Part shown: positions 40,925-50,242 of the stretch, piece after piece
Numbering within the stretch: the stretch's first letter is position 1
How the letters are laid out: each line of letters starts with the position of its first letter
Assembly (NCBI RefSeq): GCF_002913045.1
Contig: NZ_PPAF01000035.1
Span: 496,001 to 560,000, forward strand
Direction of reading: 5' to 3'
Length of the DNA: 64,000 nt
DNA from: Campylobacter concisus
Lineage (GTDB): Bacteria > Campylobacterota > Campylobacteria > Campylobacterales > Campylobacteraceae
The notes under the pieces: generated by a model
The model's input: the letters and a program-made list of their open reading frames with translations, nothing else
The model's database searches: none
Told to the model about the DNA's origin: nothing
Position numbers and translations under genes: made by a program

Positions 40925-41626
40925 TTAGTTTATATATGTGTATCCACTTCTTTTCTCCATATTTATAGAGGCTACATTATTATTTTTATCTATTAAAACT
41001 ATCTTGCAATCACCTTTTAATAGTCTTGAATAAGGTCTTTTTGCTCCTTTATTGCCAGTAACACTTACCACTCTCATAGGCCTACCTAATTCGTCAAAAT
41101 CAATGGTTTGCGTTTTGCCTTTTCCGCAACTACCTATAAATTTAACCGACTTTATGCCATATTTTTTCTCAATATTTAAATCTATATTAATTTTATTGCA
41201 ATAGGACTGAGGAATGCCTCTCCAACCCGCACTTAAGAATTTGTTTGATTTTTGTGTATCGATGGCAACCTCTTCTTTGGAATTTAAGTTACCACTAAAT
41301 TTATTACCACTACCTCTTTTATCATAAAAAATACTATATTTCCAAGATTTAACCCCAGGCTCATCTACAGAGCACTCTTGCAAACTAGTGTCATTAATAG
41401 CTATCCCCCATCTCATTTTAAACCAAAATTTTTCATTTTCTGAATGTACAAATTTATCATCTTGCATGGCAAGGTGCTGGGCGTACCTTATATGCGTTAG
41501 CATCTGTGTAGCTGCCTCCCTAGCTCCGTTTATTTCTAGCCTTGGTATGATCATTGCTGCAAGTATGCCTACGGCAATAATCACAAAGATAAGCTCTATA
41601 ACAGTAAAACCCTTGTTTTTATGCAT
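40925..41626 (-). CDS. type II pseudopilin-like protein (prepilin-type N-terminus)
   Basis: The 233 residues begin with a classic class III leader: MHKNKG cleaved before FTVIELIFVIIAVGILAAMI, with Glu at +5. A globular domain with several cysteines (QECSVDEPG, SYCNKI, GSCGKGKTQ) follows. It is a probable minor pseudopilin for type II secretion or DNA uptake, processed by the peptidase at 31758. It starts immediately after the stop of the GT-C-like gene upstream, so the two are cotranscribed. Confidence 0.88.
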   Translation of the reverse strand: MHKNKGFTVIELIFVIIAVGILAAMIIPRLEINGAREAATQMLTHIRYAQHLAMQDDKFVHSENEKFWFKMRWGIAINDTSLQECSVDEPGVKSWKYSIFYDKRGSGNKFSGNLNSKEEVAIDTQKSNKFLSAGWRGIPQSYCNKINIDLNIEKKYGIKSVKFIGSCGKGKTQTIDFDELGRPMRVVSVTGNKGAKRPYSRLLKGDCKIVLIDKNNNVASINMEKRSGYTYIN

Positions 41627-42844
41627 CTACTTACCTCTTATGTCAAAATTTACAATTACTTTTCCCATTTTTTCTATGCAAAATTTTGATTTTCCATCTA
41701 GATCGGCGCTTACTAATAAATTTTTAGACTCATCTCTTACATCTATACCATAAAATTTAAGTCTTAATGCAAGCTTTTTATTATCAGTGTATAAATCCTT
41801 AATTTCCGCTTCTTTTAATTTAGCAGCAAGCTCTTTTACAACATCAAATTTATATACAAAATGTTTTGTTGGGTTGTCTAAAAATAGATAGAAAATTTGA
41901 TTAAATACGATCATCGACCAGTTTATGGCTAGAAAAAGCATCACTAAAGTCGTACAAATTTTATAGCCTTTTCTAAATTTTGGCAATCTTACGCGATACG
42001 AATTAAAAAAAACTCTTACCATAAGTGGCGTTGCGATCACGCAAAATGGCAAAAACTGCTCAAGCTCCAGTCTTTGACGCACAGAGACTATCATACAAAA
42101 GCAAAATGAGCAAATCACAATAAACCATAAAAGATCTTTTTTCTCTTTTACCCAAATTCTATAAATCGTATAGACAAAAAAGATAAAAATAAATGGCGAG
42201 AAAACAGCGGCAAAGATACCAAAAGTATCGATAAAGTGCCCACTTGGCCTACCATTTGTATCAAAACCAAAAAAGTAAAGTGTTAGCAAAAACAAAATAG
42301 CACTTAGCCAAGCAAGCGGAGGCCTTCTTTTATAAAGTGAAAATATAAAAAATCCTGCGTAAAATATCAAAAAATCGCCATCTATAAAAAAAGAAAGACA
42401 AAAAAATGTTACAAATAAAATTTTATTTTTAACATGAAAAAAGTATATACATAGGAGCGCCAGCATAACGCAAAGCCCAGCATTATTGACGATAAGAGCT
42501 GAAGCTAGCGTGCCAGGAAGTAAGATAAAAAGCAATACCGCAATAAGTCTGTCAAACTCTAATTTAATGTAAAATTTGCTTATCTTATACATTAAAACGA
42601 CACTTATTACATGAAAAGCGATCATCACGGATCTTAGAGCAATATCTGTTTGACCAAAAATTTGAACACTTAAGTTTAAAACATGGCTAAGAAAATTTTG
42701 TTTGTTAAAAAAAATTTCAGCTTCACTGTAACTTATGCTAAGAGAATTTGCCGTATAAAGTAAAAATATACAATCAATCAAACATATCAAAAATACGCTA
42801 AAAGCGACGTGATGTCCAACAAATTCTCTAAATTTATCTAGCAA
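41627..42844 (-). CDS. GT-C/PMT-like polytopic membrane protein
   Basis: The 405-residue protein has about 10 membrane helices. The first loop contains SYSEAEIFFNKQNFLSH (about 38-54), which resembles the acidic Glu motif of ArnT/PMT-type lipid-linked sugar transferases. IALRSVMIAFHVISVVLMY (about 69-87) follows. The C-terminal tail (about 330-405) is a small soluble domain. Family assignment rests on topology and the first-loop Glu only. Adjacent pseudopilin (directly downstream) and phosphoribosyltransferase (10 bp upstream) give little functional help. Confidence 0.6.
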   Translation of the reverse strand: MLDKFREFVGHHVAFSVFLICLIDCIFLLYTANSLSISYSEAEIFFNKQNFLSHVLNLSVQIFGQTDIALRSVMIAFHVISVVLMYKISKFYIKLEFDRLIAVLLFILLPGTLASALIVNNAGLCVMLALLCIYFFHVKNKILFVTFFCLSFFIDGDFLIFYAGFFIFSLYKRRPPLAWLSAILFLLTLYFFGFDTNGRPSGHFIDTFGIFAAVFSPFIFIFFVYTIYRIWVKEKKDLLWFIVICSFCFCMIVSVRQRLELEQFLPFCVIATPLMVRVFFNSYRVRLPKFRKGYKICTTLVMLFLAINWSMIVFNQIFYLFLDNPTKHFVYKFDVVKELAAKLKEAEIKDLYTDNKKLALRLKFYGIDVRDESKNLLVSADLDGKSKFCIEKMGKVIVNFDIRGK

Positions 42845-42853
42845 AAATTTTCC

Positions 42854-43294
42854 TTAAATATGTATATCCCAAAAAAACTCAATCCAATCGTGAGCCTCTT
42901 TTACCTTAAATTCTGGCAAAAGTAGGGCCTTCTCTTTATAAAAGACGGTCGCTATTTTGATATCTAAATTTGGATAGCGCTTAAGCAGTTCTCTTTTTAT
43001 CTCGACCATGCTCTCTCCACTGTCGATGATGTCATCGACGAGTAAAATTTTAGTGTATTTGCTAAGATCTGGCACGTTAAAGATGTTAATCGTATCAAGC
43101 TTGTTTGTATCTTCATAGTGGATAGAATTTAGGGTAAATAAATTTCTATTGTTAAGCGCAACAGCTAGCGAGTGGCCAAGCGTTAGACCGCCTCTTGCCA
43201 CAGCTAGTATCACCTCTGGATCAAACTCATCTTTTATCTGTTTTGCCATCTTTTTAGTATCAATAGCAAATTCATCGTAGCTATAAAATATCAT
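42854..43294 (-). CDS. purine phosphoribosyltransferase-like protein
   Basis: The 146-residue type I PRT fold has the PRPP loop ILLVDDIIDSGESM (about 74-87) and the ILAVARGGLTLG region (about 29-40). The short C-terminus ends IEFFWDIHI, which resembles xanthine/hypoxanthine-guanine transferases (Gpt type: W-I-x-F-P-W). It converts a free purine base and PRPP to a nucleotide. It lies 13 bp from a purine permease gene, which supports a salvage role. Base specificity is unknown. Confidence 0.82.
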   Translation of the reverse strand: MIFYSYDEFAIDTKKMAKQIKDEFDPEVILAVARGGLTLGHSLAVALNNRNLFTLNSIHYEDTNKLDTINIFNVPDLSKYTKILLVDDIIDSGESMVEIKRELLKRYPNLDIKIATVFYKEKALLLPEFKVKEAHDWIEFFWDIHI

Positions 43295-43306
43295 CTTTCT
43301 TCCTTA

Positions 43307-44599
43307 TCAATGCACTAAAAATACGATAAAACTAATGAGCGCTAGCACTACTACACCTAAATTTATATCGCTAAATTCTCTCTTTATGAGCTTAACTATG
43401 ACGTATGACATAAAACCAAATGCAAGGCCGTTTGTGATCGAATAAGTAAGTGGTATGAGCACAACTATGAAAAATGTTGCAACCGCAATGGCTGGATCTT
43501 TGAAATTTATACTAGCAAGCTCAGCAAACATAAGCACGCCAACCATTACAAGGATCGGATAGATAGCATTGCCAGGGATCGCTTTAAAAAGTGGCAACAT
43601 AAAGAGTGTAAGTATAAATAAAAGTCCGCAAAATACAGCCGTTAGACCAGTTCTGCCGCCCTCTTCTACGCCGCTAGCACTCTCTACAAACGATGTGGTC
43701 GTACTTACGCCTACAAGCGAGCCAGCTGCCGTAGCAATAGCGTCAGCTTCAAGAGTTTTTTCAAGTTTTACGACGCCATCTTTTTTGTTTTCATCAAAAA
43801 TTCCAGCCCTCGTGCCTACACCAGCTAGTGTGCCTATCGAGTCAAAAAGATCAGTCACAAAAAAGGTGATAACAACTGGCAGCAAGGCTAGACTAAGCGC
43901 GCCTTTTATATCAAGCTCTAAAAATATCGGAGAGATAGAAGCCGGAGTTGAGAAAATTTCTGTTGGATGAGGAGCGATACCAAGCACCCAAGCTATCACT
44001 GAAGTAGCAAGCACAGCTAGGATAAACGCGCCCTTTATCTTCCACGCCCAAAAGCAAATAACTAAAAATAGTCCCAAAACGCCAAGAAGTACGTTTGGAT
44101 CTTTGAAATTTCCTATACCAACCAAAACTGCGTCGCTATTTACGATAAAGCCCATTTGTTGAAATGCGACAAAGCTGATAAATGTACCTATGCCAGCACT
44201 TATCGCTCTTCGTAGGTCAAGCGGGATGGATCTAATTATCCACATTCTAAAATTTGTAAAAGACAAGACGACAAATATCACGCCGCTTAGAAAAACAACG
44301 CCAAGAGCCGTTTGCCAAGGTACTTTCATGCCGATGCAAAGACCAAATGTAAAATAAGCATTAAGTCCCATACCAACGCTCATCGCAACTGGTGTGTTCG
44401 CCCAAAGACCATTTAATATCGTAGAAAAGATGGTAATTAGCGCAGTTGCCGTGATTAATGCCTCATAAGGCATACCAGTTTTGCTCATAATGATCGCATT
44501 TACCGGCACGATATACATCATCGCCAAAAACGTCGTAAGTCCCGCTCCAAATTCCTGCTTCACACTCGTTTTATTTTGTGCTAAGTCAAAAAATTTCAC
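43307..44599 (-). CDS. AzgA-type NCS2 purine permease
   Basis: The 430-residue inner-membrane transporter has about 12-14 helices. It begins MKFFDLAQNKTSVKQEFGAG and has TFLAMMYIVPVNAIIMSKTG (about 24-43), MSVGMGLNAYFTFG (about 73), FFVTDLFDSIGTLAGVGTRAG (about 246-266) and VGVSTTTSFVESASGVEEGGR (about 298-318). All are family hallmarks of hypoxanthine/guanine/adenine proton symporters. It is followed by the phosphoribosyltransferase gene and preceded by mqnE, 12 bp away. Confidence 0.93.
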   Translation of the reverse strand: MKFFDLAQNKTSVKQEFGAGLTTFLAMMYIVPVNAIIMSKTGMPYEALITATALITIFSTILNGLWANTPVAMSVGMGLNAYFTFGLCIGMKVPWQTALGVVFLSGVIFVVLSFTNFRMWIIRSIPLDLRRAISAGIGTFISFVAFQQMGFIVNSDAVLVGIGNFKDPNVLLGVLGLFLVICFWAWKIKGAFILAVLATSVIAWVLGIAPHPTEIFSTPASISPIFLELDIKGALSLALLPVVITFFVTDLFDSIGTLAGVGTRAGIFDENKKDGVVKLEKTLEADAIATAAGSLVGVSTTTSFVESASGVEEGGRTGLTAVFCGLLFILTLFMLPLFKAIPGNAIYPILVMVGVLMFAELASINFKDPAIAVATFFIVVLIPLTYSITNGLAFGFMSYVIVKLIKREFSDINLGVVVLALISFIVFLVH

Positions 44600-44611
44600 C
44601 CCAAGCTCCTT

Positions 44612-45673
44612 TTAGTAAATTTTAAGTTCGTTATATAAACTATCACGCTCAACCGGCGTAAAACCAGATGTCTTTATGAGATCGCAAAATGTCTTTAGTG
44701 TAACGCCATTTGCGCTATTTGCACCAGCTGCACTTTGTATACTCTCTTTTTCTATCGTGCCATCAAGATCATCAGCGCCAAATTCCTGAGCGATCATCGC
44801 TAAATTTAGCGTCGAAGTAGCCCAGTAAGCTTTGATATGTGGAACATTATCAAGCACTAGACGTGAGATCGCCAGAGTCTTTAAAATTTCAGCCGATCCT
44901 AGAAATTTCACATCTTTTAAGTAGTTATTTTCTCTTTGATAGACAAGCGGGATAAACGCGTTAAATCCACCAGTTTCATCCTGCAAATCCCTAATCCTTA
45001 GCATATGATCGATCCTGTTGTCGCGGCTTTCTATGTGACCAAAAAGCATCGTTGCATTGCTTTGTCTGCCGTGATCGTGCCACATTTTATGGATCTTTAG
45101 CCAGTTTTCGCTACTTACTTTGCCTTTGCAAATTTTAGCCCTGACCTCTTCATCAAAAATTTCAGCCCCACCACCTGGCATGCTATCGACGCCGTATTCG
45201 AGCATCTTTTCTATAACCTCATCGTAGCTTAAGCCGTAATGCCTTGACAAAAAGTCGATCTCAGCTGCCGTCATCGCCTTTACGTGAAGCTCTGGATGAG
45301 CTGCTTTTATCTTTTTAAAAATTTCTAAATACCACTGCCAGCCACTTTTTGCGTTGTGAGCTGATACGATGTGTATCTCTTTTACGCCGTGGCTTACGCT
45401 CTCATCAACGATCTTTAAAATTTCTTCGTGGCTCATTAAGTATGGATTTGGATTTTTTCTGTGAGCTGAAAATGCGCAAAATTTACAGATATCAGCACAG
45501 ATATTTGTTGGATTGATATGGCGATTTACATTAAAAAAGACCTTGTTGCCATGCAGTTTTCTGCGCTTTTTATCGGCAAATTTAGCCAAGGTAAAAAGAT
45601 CAAGCCCATAAAGCGAAAAAGCCTCTTGCTTGCTTAATCTCTCGCCACTTTCTAGTTTTTGTAATAGATTCAT
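44612..45673 (-). CDS. mqnE: MqnE, aminofutalosine synthase (radical SAM)
   Basis: First committed radical SAM step of the futalosine pathway to menaquinone: it joins chorismate-derived 3-enolpyruvylbenzoate with SAM. The 353 residues have CX3CX2C at 59/63/66 (CADICKFCAF), EIHIVSAHNAKSGWQWYL (about 100) and HVKAMTAAEIDFLS (about 128). The AHN and KAMTAAEI motifs separate MqnE from MqnC. Its product later releases adenine, and the downstream permease and PRT would suit recovery of the base (inference). Confidence 0.9.
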   Translation of the reverse strand: MNLLQKLESGERLSKQEAFSLYGLDLFTLAKFADKKRRKLHGNKVFFNVNRHINPTNICADICKFCAFSAHRKNPNPYLMSHEEILKIVDESVSHGVKEIHIVSAHNAKSGWQWYLEIFKKIKAAHPELHVKAMTAAEIDFLSRHYGLSYDEVIEKMLEYGVDSMPGGGAEIFDEEVRAKICKGKVSSENWLKIHKMWHDHGRQSNATMLFGHIESRDNRIDHMLRIRDLQDETGGFNAFIPLVYQRENNYLKDVKFLGSAEILKTLAISRLVLDNVPHIKAYWATSTLNLAMIAQEFGADDLDGTIEKESIQSAAGANSANGVTLKTFCDLIKTSGFTPVERDSLYNELKIY

Positions 45674-45708
45674 TATTTGTATCGTCCTAAAGCTGAACTT
45701 AAGGCTTT

Positions 45709-45714
45709 ATTATA
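45709..45714 (-). promoter_or_regulatory. probable -10 box of the mqnE run
   Basis: TATAAT on the minus strand in CCTATAATAAAG, 36 bp upstream of the mqnE ATG. No -35. Confidence 0.55.
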
Positions 45715-45786
45715 GGCAAATAAAGCTTTGTTTTTGCAAAAATTATGTAACATTTGCCAAGATATTTTTAACAATGGAAACATTAA

Positions 45787-48282
45787 ATGCTGGCCGATAA
45801 AAGTACCAAAAATAGCGATAATTATTTAAAAATCAAAGAGAAATTTCTTGATTTTAAGGCAAATTTGCCTAAACATTTTCAAAAAAATCAAGGCAGAAAT
45901 TTCACAAATTTCTTAGCCAAAGAGTATGATGATTTTATAAAATCTTATTTAAATGAAACTATGCGAGATTTTTTTGATGAGTTTGTGCCGCAAAATGACA
46001 ACTTTGCTTTTAGTGTTTTAGCTACTGGAAAATACGCCCAAACCTTACTTAGCGCGAATAGTGAGCTTGAAATTTTACTAGTTTATAAAAATTTAAAAGG
46101 CTATAACATAAAGAATTTCTTAAAAGAATTTAGCGAAATTTTAAGTAGCTCTGGAATAAATTTTTATATAAAAAGCGCTGAAATAGATGAAATTTTTACA
46201 AATTACAAAGACGATCTCAAATTTAAAAGCGAAACATCGCAAGTCCGATATATCTGTGGTTCAAAAAGTCTCTACCGCTTAGTAAAAAGCGAGATCATAA
46301 AATTAAAAGAATTTGATAAAAAAGCCTTTTTAAACTACCATTTAAAGGTATTTTTGCCATTTTCTAGCATCAGCTACTTAGCCCAAGAGCCAAATCTAAA
46401 AAGTGGCTTTGGCGGGATAGATGAAATTTATCACCTAAACTGCATACTAAACTGCCTAGATAGCGACATTTCAGTTAGATCACAAGCCCTAAAAGTTATG
46501 AATGAAAAAGAGATCGCTAGCTTTAACCTAAATGTGGACTTTTTACTAAGCCTACTAACCACCTTAAATTTAACGCAAAATTCTGATACTTTTAGCGCTT
46601 CAAGCGTTGAGATCACGACAAATTTCATGCAAACAAAGTCTAAAAAGCTTCAAGATAACGAAAGCGTTATCAGCCAAAAGATGCTAAGCTCAATGAATAA
46701 TGTTGCTATTTATTCAAGGTTTATCGTCGCTTCTCTTTGCAGGCCATTTTTCAAAAGTGAGCTAAATTTTGATCAGAGAAAATTTGCAAGGCTAAAAAAT
46801 GGCTTTTATGAGATAAATGGCGTTATTTACGTGCCGCTTCATAAAAAGCCAGCTCTCATTGAAAATCTAATAACCGAGCTTTTAGAACTAAAAGATGTGG
46901 ATTATAAATTTGATATAAGCGCGATCTTTTACATCAAGCGAGCCATCATCACAAAAAGTGGCTTAGAGCGTGCTATCAGTGAGTTTAAAAAGATATTTTT
47001 AAGAAAAAATTCCTACGCGATTTTAAAATCATTGCTCGATGCGCAAATGATACAAATTTTAATAAAGCCAATGGAGCATATCAGCCAGCTAGCTCAGTAC
47101 GACGGCTATCACGAATTTACGGTCGATGAGCATAGCATTTTAAGTGTAAAATTTCTTGAAAATATAAAAGATAAATTCATAAAAAATCTCTATACCGAGC
47201 TTTGCTTGGAGGGCAAGACGATGCTAAAGATCGTGACTTTAATGCACGACGTTGGCAAGGGGCTTGGCAAAGACCACGCAAATATCGGTGCTAATATCTT
47301 TAGAGCCTACGCAAACAAGCTAAATTTAAGCCAAAAAGCCGTAAATATCGGCGTCATCTTGATAAAATACCACACGCTAATGAGCAACGTCTCAAACAGA
47401 GAAGACATTTATTCCCAACGCGTTATATTTGCTTTTATCTCAAAGCTTGGCGACAAGCAGGTTTTAAAACTACTTTACATCCTTAGCTACTGCGTGATAA
47501 ATGCGACAAACGAGAGGCTTTATAATGCCTACACAGCAAAGCTTTTAAGGGAACTTTATGAAATTTCTCTTAGTGCATTTAGCGATGAAAATTTACTCGA
47601 TGAAGCGACAAGGCGAGTAAAAAAAGAGCAGTCTATAAAAAGAAATAGCGAGTTTTTGGTACTTGAACCAAGCTTGCAAGAGAAAATTTTTAAAATCACA
47701 TCAAATCTTGTCTTTATAAAATATAGTGCAAGTGAGATCATAAATTTAAGCAAGGTTGCAGATAGCTTAGATGCGACAGAAATTTTTATAAATAACTCTA
47801 AAAATTTAAGCATTCAGATCTATACAAAAAAAAGCCTAAATTTAAGTGCCCTGCTCTATGAATTTGCTAAATTCGACCTGGCATACATGGAAATTTTTGA
47901 GCTATTTGAGAAGAAATTTTATATCAGGCTTGATTTTAACCAAAATGTTAAAAAAGAGGAGCTTGAAAATACTAAAAATTTAGCTCTAAAATCCTTAAAT
48001 AGCGAGGTTTTAAAAGAGCCTTTGAAACCAAATATTAACAAAGATGAGATAAACTTCGAGCTAAATCACTCAAAAGATTACGCCAAACTTAGCATTAACG
48101 CAAAAGATCAGCGCGGACTAATGGCTTATGTGATGAGTGTTTTTGATAGGCTTCATTTTCAAGTCACGAGTGCGAGAATTCAGACGGTTAAAAATAGAAC
48201 GAGAAATCTCTTTTTGATCGAGAAAAACGAGCGACTTGAGAGTAAAAGCGATGAGATATTAAATTTATTAATAAGCGAGTAA
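45787..48282 (+). CDS. GlnD-like protein (NT-HD-ACT-ACT) with degenerate nucleotidyltransferase motif
   Basis: The 831 residues have the GlnD order. The N-terminal nucleotidyltransferase-like domain reads ATGKYAQTLLSANSELEILL (about 79-98) where active GlnD has G-x-Y-G-R-x-E-L-x-P-x-S-D-I-D, so the two catalytic acidic residues are lost or moved (SELE). The HD domain is intact: YHEFTVDEHSILSV (about 440), VTLMHDVGKGLGKDHANIG (about 482, metal His-Asp) and KYHTLMSNVSNRED. Two ACT domains close the protein (about 665-740 and 755-825). Active GlnD adds and removes UMP on PII in response to glutamine. The domain state here suggests a hydrolase-only or purely regulatory protein. It starts at the ATG 45787 and precedes glmS by 3 bp. 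Confidence 0.72.
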   Translation: MLADKSTKNSDNYLKIKEKFLDFKANLPKHFQKNQGRNFTNFLAKEYDDFIKSYLNETMRDFFDEFVPQNDNFAFSVLATGKYAQTLLSANSELEILLVYKNLKGYNIKNFLKEFSEILSSSGINFYIKSAEIDEIFTNYKDDLKFKSETSQVRYICGSKSLYRLVKSEIIKLKEFDKKAFLNYHLKVFLPFSSISYLAQEPNLKSGFGGIDEIYHLNCILNCLDSDISVRSQALKVMNEKEIASFNLNVDFLLSLLTTLNLTQNSDTFSASSVEITTNFMQTKSKKLQDNESVISQKMLSSMNNVAIYSRFIVASLCRPFFKSELNFDQRKFARLKNGFYEINGVIYVPLHKKPALIENLITELLELKDVDYKFDISAIFYIKRAIITKSGLERAISEFKKIFLRKNSYAILKSLLDAQMIQILIKPMEHISQLAQYDGYHEFTVDEHSILSVKFLENIKDKFIKNLYTELCLEGKTMLKIVTLMHDVGKGLGKDHANIGANIFRAYANKLNLSQKAVNIGVILIKYHTLMSNVSNREDIYSQRVIFAFISKLGDKQVLKLLYILSYCVINATNERLYNAYTAKLLRELYEISLSAFSDENLLDEATRRVKKEQSIKRNSEFLVLEPSLQEKIFKITSNLVFIKYSASEIINLSKVADSLDATEIFINNSKNLSIQIYTKKSLNLSALLYEFAKFDLAYMEIFELFEKKFYIRLDFNQNVKKEELENTKNLALKSLNSEVLKEPLKPNINKDEINFELNHSKDYAKLSINAKDQRGLMAYVMSVFDRLHFQVTSARIQTVKNRTRNLFLIEKNERLESKSDEILNLLISE

Positions 48283-48285
48283 AAC

Positions 48286-50097
48286 ATGTGTGGAATCGTA
48301 GGATACATCGGAGATAGAGAGAAAAAAGAGGTCATTTTAAGCGGTCTAAAAGAGCTTGAGTATCGCGGATACGACAGCGCTGGCATGGCTGTGATGAGTG
48401 ATGGCAAGATCGACTTTTTCAAAGCGGTCGGCAAGCTTGAAAATTTAGTCCTAAAGACAAAGGACTTTACATCAGAAGGTTTTGGCGTAGCGATAGGTCA
48501 CACACGCTGGGCTACGCACGGCAAACCAACCGAGATAAATGCTCACCCACACCTTGGCGAGCACTCATTTGTCGTTCACAACGGCATCATCGAAAACTAC
48601 AAAGAGCTTAAAGATGAGCTTGAGGCAAAGGGCGTGAAATTTGTGAGCCAAACCGACACCGAAGTGATCGTGCATCTTTTTGAAGAAATTTTAAAAGAGA
48701 AAAAAGACCCATTTAAAGCTTATGAGGCGACTATCGCAAAGCTAAGAGGCGCTTATGCGACGCTACTTATCACCAAAACTGCACCTGATAAGATATTTTT
48801 CGCAAAAGATGCCGCTCCTATGGCGATAGGCAAAAGTGACAAAAAAGAGTTATATTTTGCTTCATCTGACGCACCACTAATCGGCAACGCAACAGAAGTA
48901 GCCTACTTAGATGATAACAACTATGGCTATGTAAGCTTGGACGAAATCGCGGTCTTCAAAGATGGTAAAAAAGCCAATATAACCTTTAACGCACTTCCAA
49001 AAGATAAAAGCTATGCCCAAAAAGAGGGCTATACATTTTTTATGGAGAAAGAAATTTACGAGCAAGGTGCAGTCGTATCTGAAACTATCATGGGTAGGGT
49101 TAAAAACCACAAAGTCACCCTTGAAAATTTAGACGATGAATATCTAAAAAGTATCGATGATGTCGTGCTTTGTGCGTGCGGTACGAGCTACCATGCAGCA
49201 CTAACTGCAAGCTATCTTTTTGAAAGACTTGCTAAAGTTAGAACAAAGGTCGAAGTAGCAAGCGAATTTAGATATAGAAAGCCTTATCTAAACAAAAACT
49301 CGCTCTTCATCGTTATCTCACAAAGTGGCGAGACAGCCGACACTCTTGAGGCACTTAGGATCGCAAAAGAGGCTGGGCTAAAGACGCTTGCGATTTGCAA
49401 TGTCGATAACTCATCTATCGTTAGACTAGCTGACAATACTCTTCTAACTCGCGCTGGCATCGAAAAAGGTGTGGCAAGCACAAAGGCCTTTGCAACGCAG
49501 ATCATCGTGCTTTGGATGCTTGTGCTTCAAATGGCAGCAGCAAAAGAGTCTGTCAGCAAAAAAGAGCTTGATCACGAGATCAAAACGCTTCTTCACATTC
49601 CACAAATTTTAAATATCAATAACTCTCTTCAAGAGAAGCTTCACCGCCTAAGCAAGCATTATTTACACGGTCATGGCTTCTTCTTTATCGGCAGAGACAT
49701 TTTTTATCCGCTTGCGCTTGAAGGTGCTTTAAAACTTAAAGAAATTTCATATCTTCACGCCGAGGGCTATCCTTCAGGCGAGATGAAGCACGGCCCTATC
49801 GCACTTGCAGATGAGAAGCTATTTACAATAGCTTTAATGCCTCAAAATTTACTTTACGAAAAAACAAAGAGCAACGTCGAAGAGCTTGCTGCAAGAGATG
49901 CATACATCCTAGCGATAAGCCCACTTGAGTTTGAGCTAAGCGATGACTACGTAAAAACAAGCGTTCAAGATCACTATATGAGCGAATTTTTTGAGATGAT
50001 GCTTGTACTTCAGCTACTTGCACTTGAAATTTCTGTTAGACTTGGCAACAACGTCGATATGCCAAGGAATCTTGCAAAAAGCGTGACTGTCGAATAA
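48286..50097 (+). CDS. glmS: GlmS, glutamine:fructose-6-phosphate aminotransferase
   Basis: It makes glucosamine-6-phosphate, the first step toward UDP-GlcNAc. The 603-residue protein has the N-terminal amidotransferase with Cys 2 (MCGIVGYIGD) and HTRWATHGKP. Two SIS isomerase domains contain CACGTSYHAAL, ISQSGETADTLEAL, GRDIFYPLALEGALKLKE and HAEGYPSGEMKHGP. The C-terminus PRNLAKSVTVE is family-typical. It is 3 bp after the GlnD-like gene, so it is in an operon with a nitrogen-sensing-type protein. Confidence 0.97.
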   Translation: MCGIVGYIGDREKKEVILSGLKELEYRGYDSAGMAVMSDGKIDFFKAVGKLENLVLKTKDFTSEGFGVAIGHTRWATHGKPTEINAHPHLGEHSFVVHNGIIENYKELKDELEAKGVKFVSQTDTEVIVHLFEEILKEKKDPFKAYEATIAKLRGAYATLLITKTAPDKIFFAKDAAPMAIGKSDKKELYFASSDAPLIGNATEVAYLDDNNYGYVSLDEIAVFKDGKKANITFNALPKDKSYAQKEGYTFFMEKEIYEQGAVVSETIMGRVKNHKVTLENLDDEYLKSIDDVVLCACGTSYHAALTASYLFERLAKVRTKVEVASEFRYRKPYLNKNSLFIVISQSGETADTLEALRIAKEAGLKTLAICNVDNSSIVRLADNTLLTRAGIEKGVASTKAFATQIIVLWMLVLQMAAAKESVSKKELDHEIKTLLHIPQILNINNSLQEKLHRLSKHYLHGHGFFFIGRDIFYPLALEGALKLKEISYLHAEGYPSGEMKHGPIALADEKLFTIALMPQNLLYEKTKSNVEELAARDAYILAISPLEFELSDDYVKTSVQDHYMSEFFEMMLVLQLLALEISVRLGNNVDMPRNLAKSVTVE

Positions 50098-50102
50098 CTC
50101 GT

Positions 50103-50136
50103 GTGGCTGGCATCTTACTAGCCGCTTAAATTTTTA
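50103..50136 (+). terminator. weak hairpin terminator after glmS
   Basis: GTGGCT (50103-50108) pairs with AGCCGC (50120-50125, one G-U) and is followed by a T-run at 50131-50135, 6 bp after the glmS stop. Confidence 0.45.
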
Positions 50137-50205
50137 TAAAAGTAGTTTTGCATTATGCTACTAAACATAAATTTTATATTAATATTTTTATAATATTTGC
50201 TTATA

Positions 50206-50211
50206 TATAAT
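50206..50211 (+). promoter_or_regulatory. probable -10 box of the CsgG-like gene
   Basis: TATAAT in TTATATATAATGC, 31 bp upstream of the ATG at 50243; AAGGAT ribosome site follows. Confidence 0.6.
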
Positions 50212-50242
50212 GCTAAAACCAACTTAAATATTAAGGATAAAA

